From: Novosphingobium sp. 9
GTDB taxonomy: Bacteria > Pseudomonadota > Alphaproteobacteria > Sphingomonadales > Sphingomonadaceae
DNA: 64,000 nt
Reading direction: 5' to 3'
Assembly: GCF_025340265.1 (NCBI RefSeq)
Contig: NZ_CP022708.1
Location: 147,501 to 211,500, forward strand
The first letter of the stretch is position 1. Each line of letters opens with the position of its first letter. The notes under the pieces are model-generated. The model had not been told where the DNA came from and did no database searches. It was given only the letters and a program-made list of their open reading frames with translations. Position numbers and translations under genes: made by a program. This document shows positions 19,251 through 29,640 of this stretch, piece by piece.

Positions 19251-20778
19251 TCAGGGCGCGTCGCGCAGGGCACAGGTTTCGTGCGACAGGCCCGTGACCA
19301 CCTGCGGACCTGCCGCCGTGAATTCCAGCGTCTGCCCTGCGTTGCCAAAGCGCGGCCAGATCGGAACCATCGGCCCGGCAGGTATGCCGCTGCGGGCAAA
19401 GCTGGCCCAGTATGCAGCCAGCGGCGCGGTTGCATCCGGTGCAGCCCCCGTCTGTCCCAGCACGAAGCGGATTTCCGATCCGTGGGTGACAGGCGTGCCG
19501 TTCGGCCCGTCGAGGTCGAACTGGTAATGCCACGTCGAGCCGCCTGCGTTCTCGCGCAGGGCCGCGACATGCAGCGAAGGGCAGCGGAAGGTCAAATCGT
19601 TCGCCAGCCGCAGGGCAAGATCGTCCGGCGGTGTCGCGCCCGGTGCCAGCCCGTATGCGGCCATAGCCTGCGCCGCAGTCTTGCCGAAGCCTTGCGCGAT
19701 GGCACGTTCGGGACTGCCGTAAAGGCCCAGTTCGTGGCGATTGTTGCCGATGATGAGCGGGATCTCCGCCCCGCGCCGTGCAGCAGGTCATCCTGCGGCG
19801 TTCGCGTCAGCACGCTGCCATCGACGACCGCCTGCAACCAGATGAAGCTGTCGTCGTCCAGTCCGGGAACGTCGGTATGTTCGGCGGCTTCGATCAGGGC
19901 GTTCCCGGGAAGGGCGCGCAACTGGGCTGCCGTGGGATGCGGCGGTGCGCCTGCCGTACGAACGATGGTTTCTCCCAGCGCCTCGTTCTGTTTCAGCGTG
20001 CGGGGGGAAGGCCGAAGCCCGGCGTGCCGCTTTCCTCGATGGCTTTGGCAAAAAGGCTTCTTGCGCCGGGCAGCAGCATCTGCAGGCCGACATCCTGCGC
20101 GCCCGCGGACTCTCCGAACAGCGTGACGTTGTCGGGATCGCCGCCGAACTTCGCGATATTCTCCCGGACCCAGCGCAACGCGGCCTGCTGGTCCATCAGC
20201 GCATAGTTGCCCGAATGCGTGCCCAGCGCCGGGTGGGACAGGAACCCCAGCGCGGATAGCCTGTACTGGATGCTGACGAGCACGATGCCGCGCTGCACGA
20301 TACGCGATTCCACCGTGCCCGCGCCGCTGCCGCCCCGATTGCCGCCGCCGTGGATCCACACCATCACCGGCAAGGGGGCGGAGGGCGCCACCGACGGGGT
20401 GCCGACATCGAGGTAGAGACAGTCCTCCGACTGGTTCGCAGCCGCAGTGTGGTTCCAGCCATAGTCGATCTGCAGGCACGCCGGGGCGCTGCGGGACGCA
20501 TCGCGAATGCCCTGCCATCTGGCGGGCGGAACCGGCGCATGCCAGCGCAGGCGTCCAATGGGCGGTGCGGCAAAGGGAATGCCCCGGAACAGGGCGCGAC
20601 CATCGGGCATCCGCTCGCCGCGTATCGTGCCTTCGGGAAGAGATACGAGCGGTTCGGGGGGCGACGATGGCACCGCTGGCGGAGCAGTTGAGGATGATGG
20701 CTCGGCTGCCAGCCTCCCTGTCATTCCTGCCATCGTCACGACAAGAGCGGCGATGGCTACGCTTACCGCACGGTTCAT
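19251..20778 (-). CDS. Type-B carboxylesterase, secreted; two probable homopolymer frameshifts
   Basis: Serine esterase of the COesterase family with a signal peptide (MNRAVSVAIAAL start at 20778). Seen across three frames: FRGIPFAAPPIGRLRW, SEDCLYLDV, WIHGGGNRGGSG, the nucleophile elbow TLFGESAGAQDVG, then (after a shift at the G6 run 20002-20007) LPGNALIEAAEHTDV, and (after a shift at the C4 run 19769-19772) AEIPLIIGNNRHELGL and a C-terminal part ending ALRDAP. Adding one base to each run restores a 509-residue protein, the normal family length. The start overlaps the corrected SGNH stop (ATGA). It may remove acyl groups from plant polysaccharides. If the shifts are real, it is a pseudogene. 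Confidence 0.82.
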
Positions 20779-21583
20779 GGGACTTGCGCTGCCGCGAGAG
20801 CCTTCGGAGCGGGGAGGCGAGGGCTTTGGCAAACACCGCTTCGGCGACCTGGTCCATCACGGCATAGCCGTCGGGCGTCGGGTGGACGTGATCCTTCGTC
20901 AGGCCCTCGCGCGCGCCAAGCCCGTCGCCTTTGAGGGCGCTCCAGTAGTCGGCATACGTCGCGCCTGCGGCCTTGGCATAGGCCTGTATCCATGCGTTGA
21001 GGCGCTGAATGCGCGGGCCGGTATCAAGTCCGGGGCGCCAGGGAAACTGGTCCGCGGGCGGGATCGAGGCCAGGATCACGCGGATGCCGTGTGCCTGTGC
21101 CATTTCGGTCATGCTGCGCAGGTTGCCCTCGATCTGCTCGTCGGTCATCGGGCCGGTGTTGGCGGCGATATCGTTGGTGCCCGCCATGATCTGCACGGCC
21201 TCGGGCCTCAGATCGATCACGTCCTGCCGGAAGCGGACGAGCATCTGCGAGGTGGTCTGGCCACCAATCCCGCGCCCGATCCGGCCCGGCGTGAAGAACG
21301 CGCGATCGAGATCGAACCAGCCCTGTGTGATGGAATCGCCGATCAGCACGATCCTGGGCCGGGTGCCGGACGCGACGATGGCGGCATCGTCGGCGCGATA
21401 CCGGGCAGTCCAGGCCCAGTCGACCTGAAGGCGGACCTGTGCCGCCTGATCCGCATTCAGCGCGATGGTCGTCCCGTCGGCGCTGAAACTGGGCGGGGCT
21501 GCGGTTTGGGCCTGTACCGGCGCTGCGAAGGAGGCCGACGCGCCGATCAGCGCGGCGGCGAGAACCGACAGGGCGCGCATCAT
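20775..21583 (-). CDS. SGNH/GDSL hydrolase, secreted; one probable frameshift near its end
   Basis: Esterase/acetylesterase of the SGNH fold with a signal peptide ending VQAQ near residue 26. Block I is VLIGDSITQGW (catalytic Ser in GDS), block II has Gly in GIGGQTTSQML, block III is MAGTNDIA and block V is DHVHPTPDGY (Asp/His). The frame as given runs past the natural end. One extra base in the G4 run at 20811-20814 gives the ending ASPAPKALAAAQVP and a TGA at 20775-20777 overlapping the carboxylesterase ATG, 269 residues in all. The start overlaps the GH2 stop (ATGATG). It is probably a glycan deacetylase acting with GH2. Confidence 0.85.
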
Positions 21584-24500
21584 GGTCTGTCTCCAACAGC
21601 GATCGTCTGGGGGGCGACATTGAAGCCGCGCAAGTGCACGGTGGGCGCATCGCCCGCCAGTGCGGCGGGAGCGGTGATCGTCACGTCACGGCTCTCGCCC
21701 GGCAGCAGCGAGATGTAGTTGTCGGTGAAGTAGGCGGGCAACACCTGCTTGCCGGACCTGTCGAAGAGCGTGAGCTTGGCTTGCAGCGCGGCATGCGTGC
21801 CCGGGTTCGACAGGGTGACGACGATACGCGTATCGCTTCCGCCGTCCTTGTCGTCCGTACCAGCCGTGCGGGCATGCGCGGTGAGGGCAACCGGCGCCAT
21901 CGTACTCAGCGCCCGAAGTTCCGCGTCACTGCCAGCCTGCCAGTAGAAATTGTCGGACAGGCGCAGGCCTGCGTTATTGCGCGCTTCCAGCCGGACGAAT
22001 ACGGGGCCGCTGGCCATCAGCGGCGCCAGATCCAGTGTGAAGGCATCGACAGTGGCGCCCGCTGCGCTTTGCAGCGTTGCCTCGCGCCGGGCCAGTTCAT
22101 GCCCGTCGAGACCCTGTACGATGGCGGTGACATGCACGCCTGCAAGCGGCGATTGCCGGTTGTTGACCAGGATCACCTTGTGATCGGGCAGGTTCATCTG
22201 GACATGGACCGGCTCCGAAGCCTTCTTCATGCCGTAGAACGCGCCGTGGGTGTCGTAGTCGGATGAAAAGACCTGCCAGGCGGAACTCGGCCAGGCAGGC
22301 TGGGTCATCCACAGCATCCGCCCGGAATTGGTGCGCCACAGTCCGGCGTTCATGCCCTCGAAAATGGCGCGGTAGCTTTCGTACTCCAGCATCTGCGCCT
22401 TGCGTGCAAAGTCGGGCAGGCTGTCGGGTTTGCCGAATTCGCGGTCCATGGCATCGGTGAAGCTCTTGACCGCGCCGTTCCCGGTCTGGTGCCAGTCGTG
22501 ATAGGCCCAGGTGTCGCTGATCGGCCAGCGCTCGCTTGCCGGAACCGTGCGCTCCCAGGATTCCAGCGTCGGGAACGAGGGGGTGCCCACCTCGACCGCG
22601 AAGCCCTTGGAATATTCGGTGAAGTACTTTTCGGGTTCGCGCCAGTTGTAAGGCCCGGAATCGTGCAGGTTGATGGTGTTGGACGAGGGCATGTACAGCC
22701 GGGTGCCGTCATCCTTCTGAAGCATCGCGGCCAGCCCTTCGTTGAGGATCGGCTGGGGTACGCCTTCGTTGCGCCCGAACCACAGCACGATCGAGGGATG
22801 GTTGCGGAAGCGCTTCACCACATCCTCGGCATTGGCCATGTAGAGTGCCGGGTCCTGTGCCTCGATATTGTAGTTCTGCGTCGATTCCCAGAAATCGCTC
22901 ATGACCATCAGGCCATATTCGTCGGCGAGATCGAAGAAGCTCTCTTCGGTGTTCTGGCCCACCCAGTTGCGGATGATGTTGACGTGAGCATCGCGGTGCA
23001 GCTTGAAATAGGGCTCCAGATGAGCCCGGTCGACGCGCTTGAGGAAATCGTCCATGCCCACCGAGCCGCCGCGTGCGGCAATGCGCACGCCGTTCACGCG
23101 GATCACCAGGAACGGAGAAAGGCCATCGTCACCCGCAATCGGCGTGACGGCGGGTGACTTTTGCGCGCCGGGCGTAAAGGAGTAGGCCCAGCCGTTGGGC
23201 ACCTTGCGGATCGCCTCGTGGCGGACATCCATGAGCGTTTGCCCCTCGGTGCGCGCCTTGTCGAAATCGAGCAGCGCGCGGTCGAGGCCGCCCTTGTCGT
23301 CCACCAGCGAGAGCTCGTACGTGACCTGCCGCATGCCGAAGCGCAGCGTCTTCGTATCCGAGGTTCGCCCGTCGATGGCGGTCGTCAGATGCAGCGTGTG
23401 AAGTGCCGGATCGCCGTAGCCGTTGGGCCACCACAGGCGGGGATGCTGCACGGCAAGCGCGGAATCGGTGGCGGGGGAGAAACGCACCTGCACGGTGGCG
23501 CGTGCCGGAACGGTAATCGTACGCTGCACGGCCACATCGTCGAACGCCGCGCGAACGGTGGCACTGACCGGCCGATCGGACGTGTTGGCTACCGGTACGG
23601 TAATTTCGACATTGGCGATGGAATTGTCCGGACGCGGCAGCGTGGTGACGACTTGCGGATCACCCAGCCGCAGCTTGTCTGTGGCGACGAGTTGCACGCT
23701 CTGCCACAGGCCGGTCTCCCGGTCGCGAATGGTGGGAATCCAGTCCCACCCTTCGGACGAGCCGAACGTGGGGCCGTCAAGCATCATCGCGCCGCCGTTC
23801 TCGCCTACCCCCGAGGTCAGCGATTCCTCCTGCGCATGGCCAGGGTGTGGTGGGGGAGAAATGCGGATCGCGATGGCGTTGCGGCCGGGCCTGAGCAATC
23901 CGCTCACATCGAAACGGCCGCGGATGAAGGCGCCGGTGGTGTCGCCCACCTCGGTGCCGTTGACCCATAACTTCGCATGGTAGTTGGCACCGTTCAGCAG
24001 CAGCTCCAGAGACTTGCCGACCGCCTCCGGGGGGAGATCGAAGCTGGTGCGATACCAGTAGTCCTGGTGGGCGAGCTTCTCGGGGATGGCGAGATTGTTC
24101 AGCCCGTGTGCGGGATCGGGATAGACCCCCCGGTCGATGAAGGTGGTGAGGACAGTGCCCGGAACGGTCGCCGGGTACCAGATGCCGACGCGCATGTCGG
24201 GGCGGTAGTCCGCGCGCGAGAGGACGCTGCCGGCTGCGGCGATATCGGGGGCCTGCGCGAGATACCAGTTGCCAAGCGTCCAGTGTCCTTCACTGTCGGA
24301 CGAAAGCGCCTGCCTGCTTCCCAGCGGCCGGGAAACAGGCGCATCGGGCGGCGTTGCGCTGGTCGGCAGCGTGGCGGGGTCCTGTGCAACGATCTGGCCT
24401 TCCATCTGGTGCGTCTGGAGCGGCCAGTGCGGGCTGGTCTGGAGAAAAGGCAGAAGGCTTGCATCGGGGGAGCCGTTGTCGCTGCGGCCGCCGGAGTACC

Positions 24501-25067
24501 TGCGCCTGTATCGAGGCGCAGGCCAGCGATACGGGCCGTCATGCCCCCAGAGGGGCGATCGGTAGGCACGGCTACGAGTGAGATCGGTCCGGCAGGCAGC
24601 GATGCGGCGACTTGCCCAACTGCTTGTCCGTCAACGTAGAATGTCTGGCGTCCGTTCAGCGATACCAGGGCATAGCGGTGCCATCCCGTTGGCGTTCGAG
24701 GGGTTTTGCCGGAGATGGTGCGATGGCCTGCGCGCAGCATCGGGCGCCCCTGCTCAAGCTGAAGCGACAGCAGCGTCTGCGAAGGGTCTTGCGTGTCTGC
24801 GGACGATGAAACCGTGTCCGTTTGTTTGGGAGCGGATTTCAAGGCGATGAGCGTGCCGGACGAGACATCCGGCAGGTCCGCCCAGAAGGTTATCGACCAG
24901 GTGCCTGCAGGAAGATCGACTTGCTGTGACCATTCCGGTCCCGCCGATATGGTGGCCAGATTGAAAGGCCCCGCCACTTGTGATTGCGCTTCCCATGGAA
25001 GCAGCAACATGCTCGCCAGTGTGCCTGCGCCAAGACAGGTGTGCCAAGCTTTCGCCGGTTTGCCCAT
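21580..25067 (-). CDS. GH2-family exo-glycosidase with N-terminal LamG-like domain; one probable frameshift
   Basis: Large secreted glycoside hydrolase, 1162 residues once one base is added to the G5 run at 24466-24470 (joining APP to DASLLPFLQ). The N-terminus has a signal peptide (about 1-30) and a concanavalin-like domain (WSITFWADLP, GWHRYALVSLNGRQTFYVDG). Next come the GH2 sugar-binding domain (NYHAKLWVNGTEVGDTTGAF, GRNAIAIRI), an Ig-like domain and the TIM barrel with VNIIRNWVGQNTEE and the acid/base Glu in WFGRNEGVPQ. C-terminal Ig-like domains close it. The closest types are beta-mannosidase/exo-beta-glucosaminidase-like GH2 enzymes; beta-mannosidase would fit the GH27 neighbour but is an inference. 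It is the first gene of a coupled GH2-SGNH-carboxylesterase operon. Confidence 0.85.
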
Positions 25068-25445
25068 TCCTATCCTATCCCTGTTTTATGTTCTGCTTCT
25101 CACAAGTATGAGCAGAGAAACATTTATCTCGAAAAAAGACAAATTGTTTTGTCTATTTGGGTGATGTCGCCTTCGTTGTTCGAGAAAGCGGGGAAGGCCT
25201 TTGATAAATCCAGTTCGTTAAGGGATAGAGGCGAGCAAACCGGCCCGCACGCGACATCGCGACCCGCGGTGCGTCGCGTAACGCCCGCTATGCCGTAGCA
25301 GGCTGATGATCTCCGGTTCATTGGTGCTAAGTTGCTTGGGATGCGATGGGGAAGCTGCGGAAAACATCTTCCCTTAGGAATCTGGCGCCGTCATGCGCCT
25401 GAGGGCAGGCTTCAGATCATGGGCGCGTCCATGCTTATTCCTTCG
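25068..25445. promoter_or_regulatory. Upstream region of the GH2 operon with palindrome AGACAAA-TTGT-TTTGTCT
   Basis: About 380 bp without a gene. At 25137-25154 a perfect 7-base inverted repeat with a 4-base spacer lies 70 bp before the GH2 start. A related AGACAATTG string occurs on the minus strand of the ROK upstream region near 18150. It is a candidate operator. Confidence 0.45.
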
Positions 25446-26636
25446 TCAACTGAAGGCGGCGCCCTGTGTCTGGACCTGAAGGGTATAAAGCGATTGACCG
25501 CAGCACATCATGAGCATGTTCCGCTTGGGTCCGGCGAAGGTGAGGTTGGCGCATAATTGTGGCAAACGAATGCGGCCGAGCAGCTTTCCGGTCGGTGACA
25601 ATACCTGTACGCCGCCATATCCCATCGGGCCGTTCACGCCGCACCACAGATTGCCGTTTACGTCGACCCGGAACCCGTCCGGGCTGCACTTCACCCCATC
25701 CACCGTCATGTCGCTGAACAGGCGCTGGCGGCTGACCGTCTTGCCGTTCACATCGAAGGCATAGATCACGGACTTGCCGCCTTGATGTGTGTCGCCCGGC
25801 GCCCGCCCTGTGCTGGCAACGTAGAGCGTCTTGTAATCCGGGGAAAAGGCGATGCCGTTGGGATCCGGCAGATCCTTTTCGTCGATGACCTTGCTGATCG
25901 CGCCGTCCGCATTGATGCGATAGCAGTTGCCCGGGCCGCGCACCCGGCCGCCTGCAAGGCCCGCCAGTTCCGAGCCGATGCGCGGGTTGAGGCGGCCTGC
26001 GGCATTGCTTGGACCTCCTACGAAATCGGGATGGCCTTCGGACAGTGTGTCGCCATATCCGGGGTCCGTGAACCAGATACTGCCATCGGCATGAACGGCG
26101 ATGTCGTTGGGGGAATTGAGCCCCTTGCCCTCGAAGCCATCAGCCAGAACGGTGATCGTTCCGTCATGCTCGTGCCGCACGATCCGGCGGAAGAGATCCT
26201 CGCATACGATCTGCCGCCCTTGCGCATCGAAGGCATTACCGTTCGAATTGAACGACGGAGAGCGAAACGCCGTGATTTCTCCGGTCTCCCAGATATAGCG
26301 GTACTGCTTGTCCGCCTGCACGTCGCTGAAGACCAGATACTGGCCCTGTGCGGACCATGCCGGTCCTTCGAGCCAGAGCCCCTTGTCCCAGATCCGGCGG
26401 ATTTGCGTGATGCCCAGTAGCAGGTCGTTGAAGGCAGGGTCGATGACCAGGATATCGGGATCGGGATAGATCACCGGGTCGGCATTCGCGCCCCAGGCGC
26501 GGGGCGGATCGGTGATGACACTGCGTGGCTGGGGCCTTGTCAGCACGCCCTGGGCCATGGCCGAGGAAGGCAGGCATGCCACGGCACTCAGCAGACCCAT
26601 GGCAGATCGCCTGTTCAAAACCAGTTCGTTGCTCAT
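25446..26636 (-). CDS. SMP-30/gluconolactonase-family sugar lactonase, exported
   Basis: 396 residues with an N-terminal twin-arginine-like signal (LNRRSAMGLLSA, cleavage near AMAQ). Six-bladed propeller signatures of SMP-30/gluconolactonase: EGPAWSAQGQYLVFSDVQADK, NSNGNAFDAQGRQIVCE, the metal-site region GLNSPNDIAVHADGSIWFTD and DPNGIAFSPDYKTLYVASTG, and DGFRVDVNGNLWC. Such enzymes open aldonolactones to aldonic acids. It starts 4 bp after the MFS transporter gene with a clear GGAG site, so the two form an operon for a sugar-acid or lactone route. Confidence 0.9.
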   Translation of the reverse strand: MSNELVLNRRSAMGLLSAVACLPSSAMAQGVLTRPQPRSVITDPPRAWGANADPVIYPDPDILVIDPAFNDLLLGITQIRRIWDKGLWLEGPAWSAQGQYLVFSDVQADKQYRYIWETGEITAFRSPSFNSNGNAFDAQGRQIVCEDLFRRIVRHEHDGTITVLADGFEGKGLNSPNDIAVHADGSIWFTDPGYGDTLSEGHPDFVGGPSNAAGRLNPRIGSELAGLAGGRVRGPGNCYRINADGAISKVIDEKDLPDPNGIAFSPDYKTLYVASTGRAPGDTHQGGKSVIYAFDVNGKTVSRQRLFSDMTVDGVKCSPDGFRVDVNGNLWCGVNGPMGYGGVQVLSPTGKLLGRIRLPQLCANLTFAGPKRNMLMMCCGQSLYTLQVQTQGAAFS

Positions 26637-26640
26637 TCGA

Positions 26641-28002
26641 TCATACTCCTTCGGGCAGGCAGTGTGTGGTGGATGGTGGTGTTCCGCCCCGCTTCCGGAA
26701 GGTCAGCAGGACCAGCCCACCAGCCGCGACCAGGCATAGGCCGAGTGTGGCCAGACCGATCTCGTCCGATCCGAAATGGTCGCGCGCGATCCCCAGAATG
26801 GACGGACCGGCAAAGCCGCCGATGTTGCCCAGTGAATTGATGGCGGCGGCCGCTGCAGCAACGGCGCGACCTGACAGGCGCTCTCCCGGCAGGCTCCAGA
26901 ACAGCGCCGATGCTGTCATGGCGCCGGCCATGGCGAGGGTCATCGTGATCAGCGTGACCGATAGGTGCCCCGCGCCCCAACGCGCGCCGGCAATCAGAGC
27001 AAGGCCGCCAAGGATTGCCGAGCCGACCATCATCGCTTTCTTGGTCCCGGTCCGTTCCGCATGGCTGGACGCTACAATCATGCCGACGGCACAACCGATA
27101 TAGGGCACGGCGGAATAGAGCCCGATGGCGAAACTGCTCTTCACGCCGCTGGCGCTGACCAGTGTCGGCAACCAGAAATTGATGCCATAGACCCCGATCA
27201 CCATCAGGAACCAGATCGCCATCAGCGCCCACAGCAGGGGGAGGCGTATGACCTGCCCCAGCGGCATATCCGTGCGCTTTTGGTCCTGTCGTTCGACGGC
27301 ATCGACCACCGCCTCGATTTCCTCGGACGAAAGCCAAGACGCCTGTCGTGGTCCATCTATGAGCGTGCGTGCGACAATGAGGCCCAGCACGATTGCCGGC
27401 ACGGCCTCGATCACGATCATCCAGCGCCATCCGGCAAAACCAAGCGCCCCGTCGAGCGTCGACAGCAGCCAGCCGGATAGGGGCAATCCGACGACGAAGG
27501 AAATCGGCTGAGCCGCCATGAGAATGGAAAAGACGCGGCCTTGTCGCTCGGGCGGAAGCCAGTAATTGAAGTAAAGCACAAGCCCCGGAAAGAAGCCTGC
27601 TTCTGCCGCCCCCAGCAGGAATCGCAGGGCCAGGAACACCCACTGCTCCGTGTGCGGCCCGATGAGATGCGCTATCGGGGCAATAGCTGCCAGCATGGCT
27701 GCCACCACTCCCCAGGTGATCATAATCCGGGCAATCCAGAAGCGTGCGCCGACCTTGTGAAGGACCAGGTTGCTGGGAACTTCGCACAGGAAATATCCGA
27801 TGAAGAATATGCCTGCACCAAGTCCAAAAACCGTATCGGTAAGGCCAAGGTCCCCGAGCATCTGCAACTTGGCGAGGCTGATATTTACCCTGTCGATGTA
27901 GGCAACGATGTAGCACACCAGCAGCAAAGGCATGATGCGCAGCAAAATCTTGCGATAGAGCGCATCATTGGCAGAGCGCATTTCTCCACGAACGGCAGGC
28001 AT
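26641..28002 (-). CDS. MFS transporter, anion:cation symporter type
   Basis: Inner-membrane importer with about 12 hydrophobic segments, 453 residues from the ATG at 28002. That ATG has AGAGGA six bases upstream; the ATG at 28026 lacks a site at a good distance. It has family traits of the ACS group (sugar acids, phthalate, tartrate): RIMPLLLVCYIVAYIDRVNI, GIFFIGYFLCEVPSN, RFLLGAAEAGFFPGLVLYF and WLPPERQGRVFS. With the SMP-30 lactonase directly downstream, the likely cargo is a sugar acid such as galactonate or gluconate, but this is an inference. Confidence 0.92.
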   Translation of the reverse strand: MPAVRGEMRSANDALYRKILLRIMPLLLVCYIVAYIDRVNISLAKLQMLGDLGLTDTVFGLGAGIFFIGYFLCEVPSNLVLHKVGARFWIARIMITWGVVAAMLAAIAPIAHLIGPHTEQWVFLALRFLLGAAEAGFFPGLVLYFNYWLPPERQGRVFSILMAAQPISFVVGLPLSGWLLSTLDGALGFAGWRWMIVIEAVPAIVLGLIVARTLIDGPRQASWLSSEEIEAVVDAVERQDQKRTDMPLGQVIRLPLLWALMAIWFLMVIGVYGINFWLPTLVSASGVKSSFAIGLYSAVPYIGCAVGMIVASSHAERTGTKKAMMVGSAILGGLALIAGARWGAGHLSVTLITMTLAMAGAMTASALFWSLPGERLSGRAVAAAAAAINSLGNIGGFAGPSILGIARDHFGSDEIGLATLGLCLVAAGGLVLLTFRKRGGTPPSTTHCLPEGV

Positions 28003-29052
28003 CGGCTTCCTCTCCAAAGGATCCATCTGGCGCAGCGGGGTTCCTTGCGGACTGCGATGGCCTGGAAGGGCGCTCGCTGCGCTGGTTTATAGAGCTGCTC
28101 GCACGGGCTTGCCGGCGCAGCGGTATAATCCGCCTTGAAGAACGGACATCGTTGATTTGTAGGAGTATAAATTCTGGCCGTTTGCCGTCAACCCATGCCT
28201 TGGAGGGATCGTTGCAAACGGTCTTTCCTGGGGTAGGCGCTTATCCGCCGATTGTCGTCGCATCGTTGGGCGCGGTATTTTTGTTCTCAGGCTGTGCAGG
28301 CCTGGAGCGCCTCGATCAATTGTCTGATAAGATATGGTCGAAATCGGTGCTGTGCATAAGCTCTCTCCCGCCCACGCGCAGATCGATTTCGCGTCTACCG
28401 GCGTCAGCCAGTCAATCATTCAGTTTTTGCAGCCGAACATCGGAATAGCTAGATTGGCCGGCTTGAACACCTTGGAAACCACACCCTCTTTCGCCTTCGC
28501 TTTAGTGTGCTTCACACTCCAGCAGGTATCGCGGAGCCAGTACAGCGGCTGCAGCATCAAGGATTTTGAACATGGGCACCGGGTCGAACAGCGGACTGCC
28601 AGCTTTATCATGAAAACTATGGCGCAGCGCCGCCGCCAGCGGTTCGCGGAAAACCTCGAATCTACGACTATCCCCAAGCACCTCGACGGGTCGTGCGCTG
28701 CGCGCAATGCAAAATGTCGGTTCGAAGGCTCAAGCGGCCCGCGGGTCCTGTCTTCATCACCCCCGGCTGTCGGGTAAAGGCAGTGGATCACTTCAACTCG
28801 GTAGGCGCTACGAGTTTTTCAAGGTATGCAGCTAACTTGGCCGCGAGCAGGGCGTGGTTCAAAGAAGCGGAAAGCTGACTCTAAAGCATTTCGTCATGTT
28901 TAAAAAACACTCTGCCGTATATTCGATAAAATGGGGTATTAATGGGGGTGCTGATCAATCAGCTTTATTGAATTATATATTAAAATCAAAAATTTATATT
29001 GAATTTTAATCCAAAAAATATCCTGCCCCGCAACCATTCTGAATACACACAC
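28003..29052. other. Long non-coding stretch next to a mobile-DNA segment
   Basis: About 1 kb. Short frames exist on both strands but none resembles a protein I know. 28880-29030 is strikingly AT-rich compared with the rest of the window. Two similar strings, TGGGGTATTAATGGGGGT near 28931 and a GGGGGTATT near 29187, flank the AT-rich stretch and could be integrase arm sites. It probably belongs to the integrated element relic. Confidence 0.5.
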
Positions 29053-29088
29053 GCCGTCCCGGTTAAGCCGAGGGCGGCTTTCTTGTAT
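29053..29088 (+). terminator. Intrinsic-terminator-like hairpin
   Basis: Arms at 29053-29060 and 29072-29078 pair over 7 bp with one bulged T, followed by a T-rich tail (TTTCTTGTATTTTATTTT). No gene precedes it on the plus strand now, so it may be left over from a lost gene. Confidence 0.5.
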
Positions 29089-29225
29089 TTTATTTTAGCA
29101 GTTTACGCCCGAAATCAGAGCGCTGCGGCATCCCACGCAAACCCGCCACATCCCAGGACAGCGATTTGCATTTTGGGGTGCCGATGGGGGTATTATCCAC
29201 TCGCCCAGAATGGATACCCCCAATC

Positions 29226-29626
29226 ATGTCGATCACCGATCTCGAAGCCAGGTACGCCCCCAAGCGTGCGCGTGATTACATGCTCACCGATGGTGGCGGC
29301 CTGCACCTGCTGGTGCGGCCCAACGGCACCAAGCTGTGGCGGATGAAGTACCGCTTTGCCGACAAGGAGAAGCTCCTATCCTTCGGCCCCTATCCCGAGG
29401 TCAGTCCGGCAGATGCGCGACTGCGCCGCGCGGAGGCCAAGCTCGCCCTGCACAGCGTCGAGGCGCGCTCGACGTCAGTCGCCGCCTCAAGCAGCATGTA
29501 AGTCAGATCTATCGCTTTGCGATCCCGCAGGGCTGGGCGGACAAGGATCCGGCCGAGCATCTTACCGACCTGCTCCAGCCCAAGCGACGCGTGCGGCATA
29601 TGGCGCGTGTAGGGGGAGGAGAGCCT
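29226..29626 (+). pseudogene. Tyrosine recombinase (integrase with arm-binding N-domain), internally deleted
   Basis: The ATG at 29226 opens a DUF4102-type arm-binding domain: YMLTDGGGLHLLVRPNGTKLW, RMKYRF and LLSFGPYPEVSPADARLRR. After about 80 residues the frame shifts, and the next recognisable part (SRRLKQHVSQIYRFAIPQGW, then PKRRVRHMARV) belongs to the end of the core-binding domain. About 100 residues between them are missing. The catalytic domain with its R-H-R-Y residues is absent: sequence ends at the IS630 element at 29626. It is a dead integrase marking a former island. Confidence 0.85.
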
Positions 29627-29640
29627 AGAGCGGATTTCGA

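Noticed and set aside
19251..21583. Reading the broken esterase genes as true pseudogenes
   Set aside because: All three breaks here are repaired by one base in a G/C run and restore family length and gene overlap, so sequence error is more likely; not proven.
28420..28791. Minus-strand frame near 28.6 kb that might be a gene
   Set aside because: No family resemblance, atypical Cys/Arg-rich composition and no ribosome site; in a region of mobile DNA.
28640..28800. GTTCGAA string suggesting a tRNA T-loop
   Set aside because: No matching acceptor, D or anticodon stems could be drawn around it on either strand.
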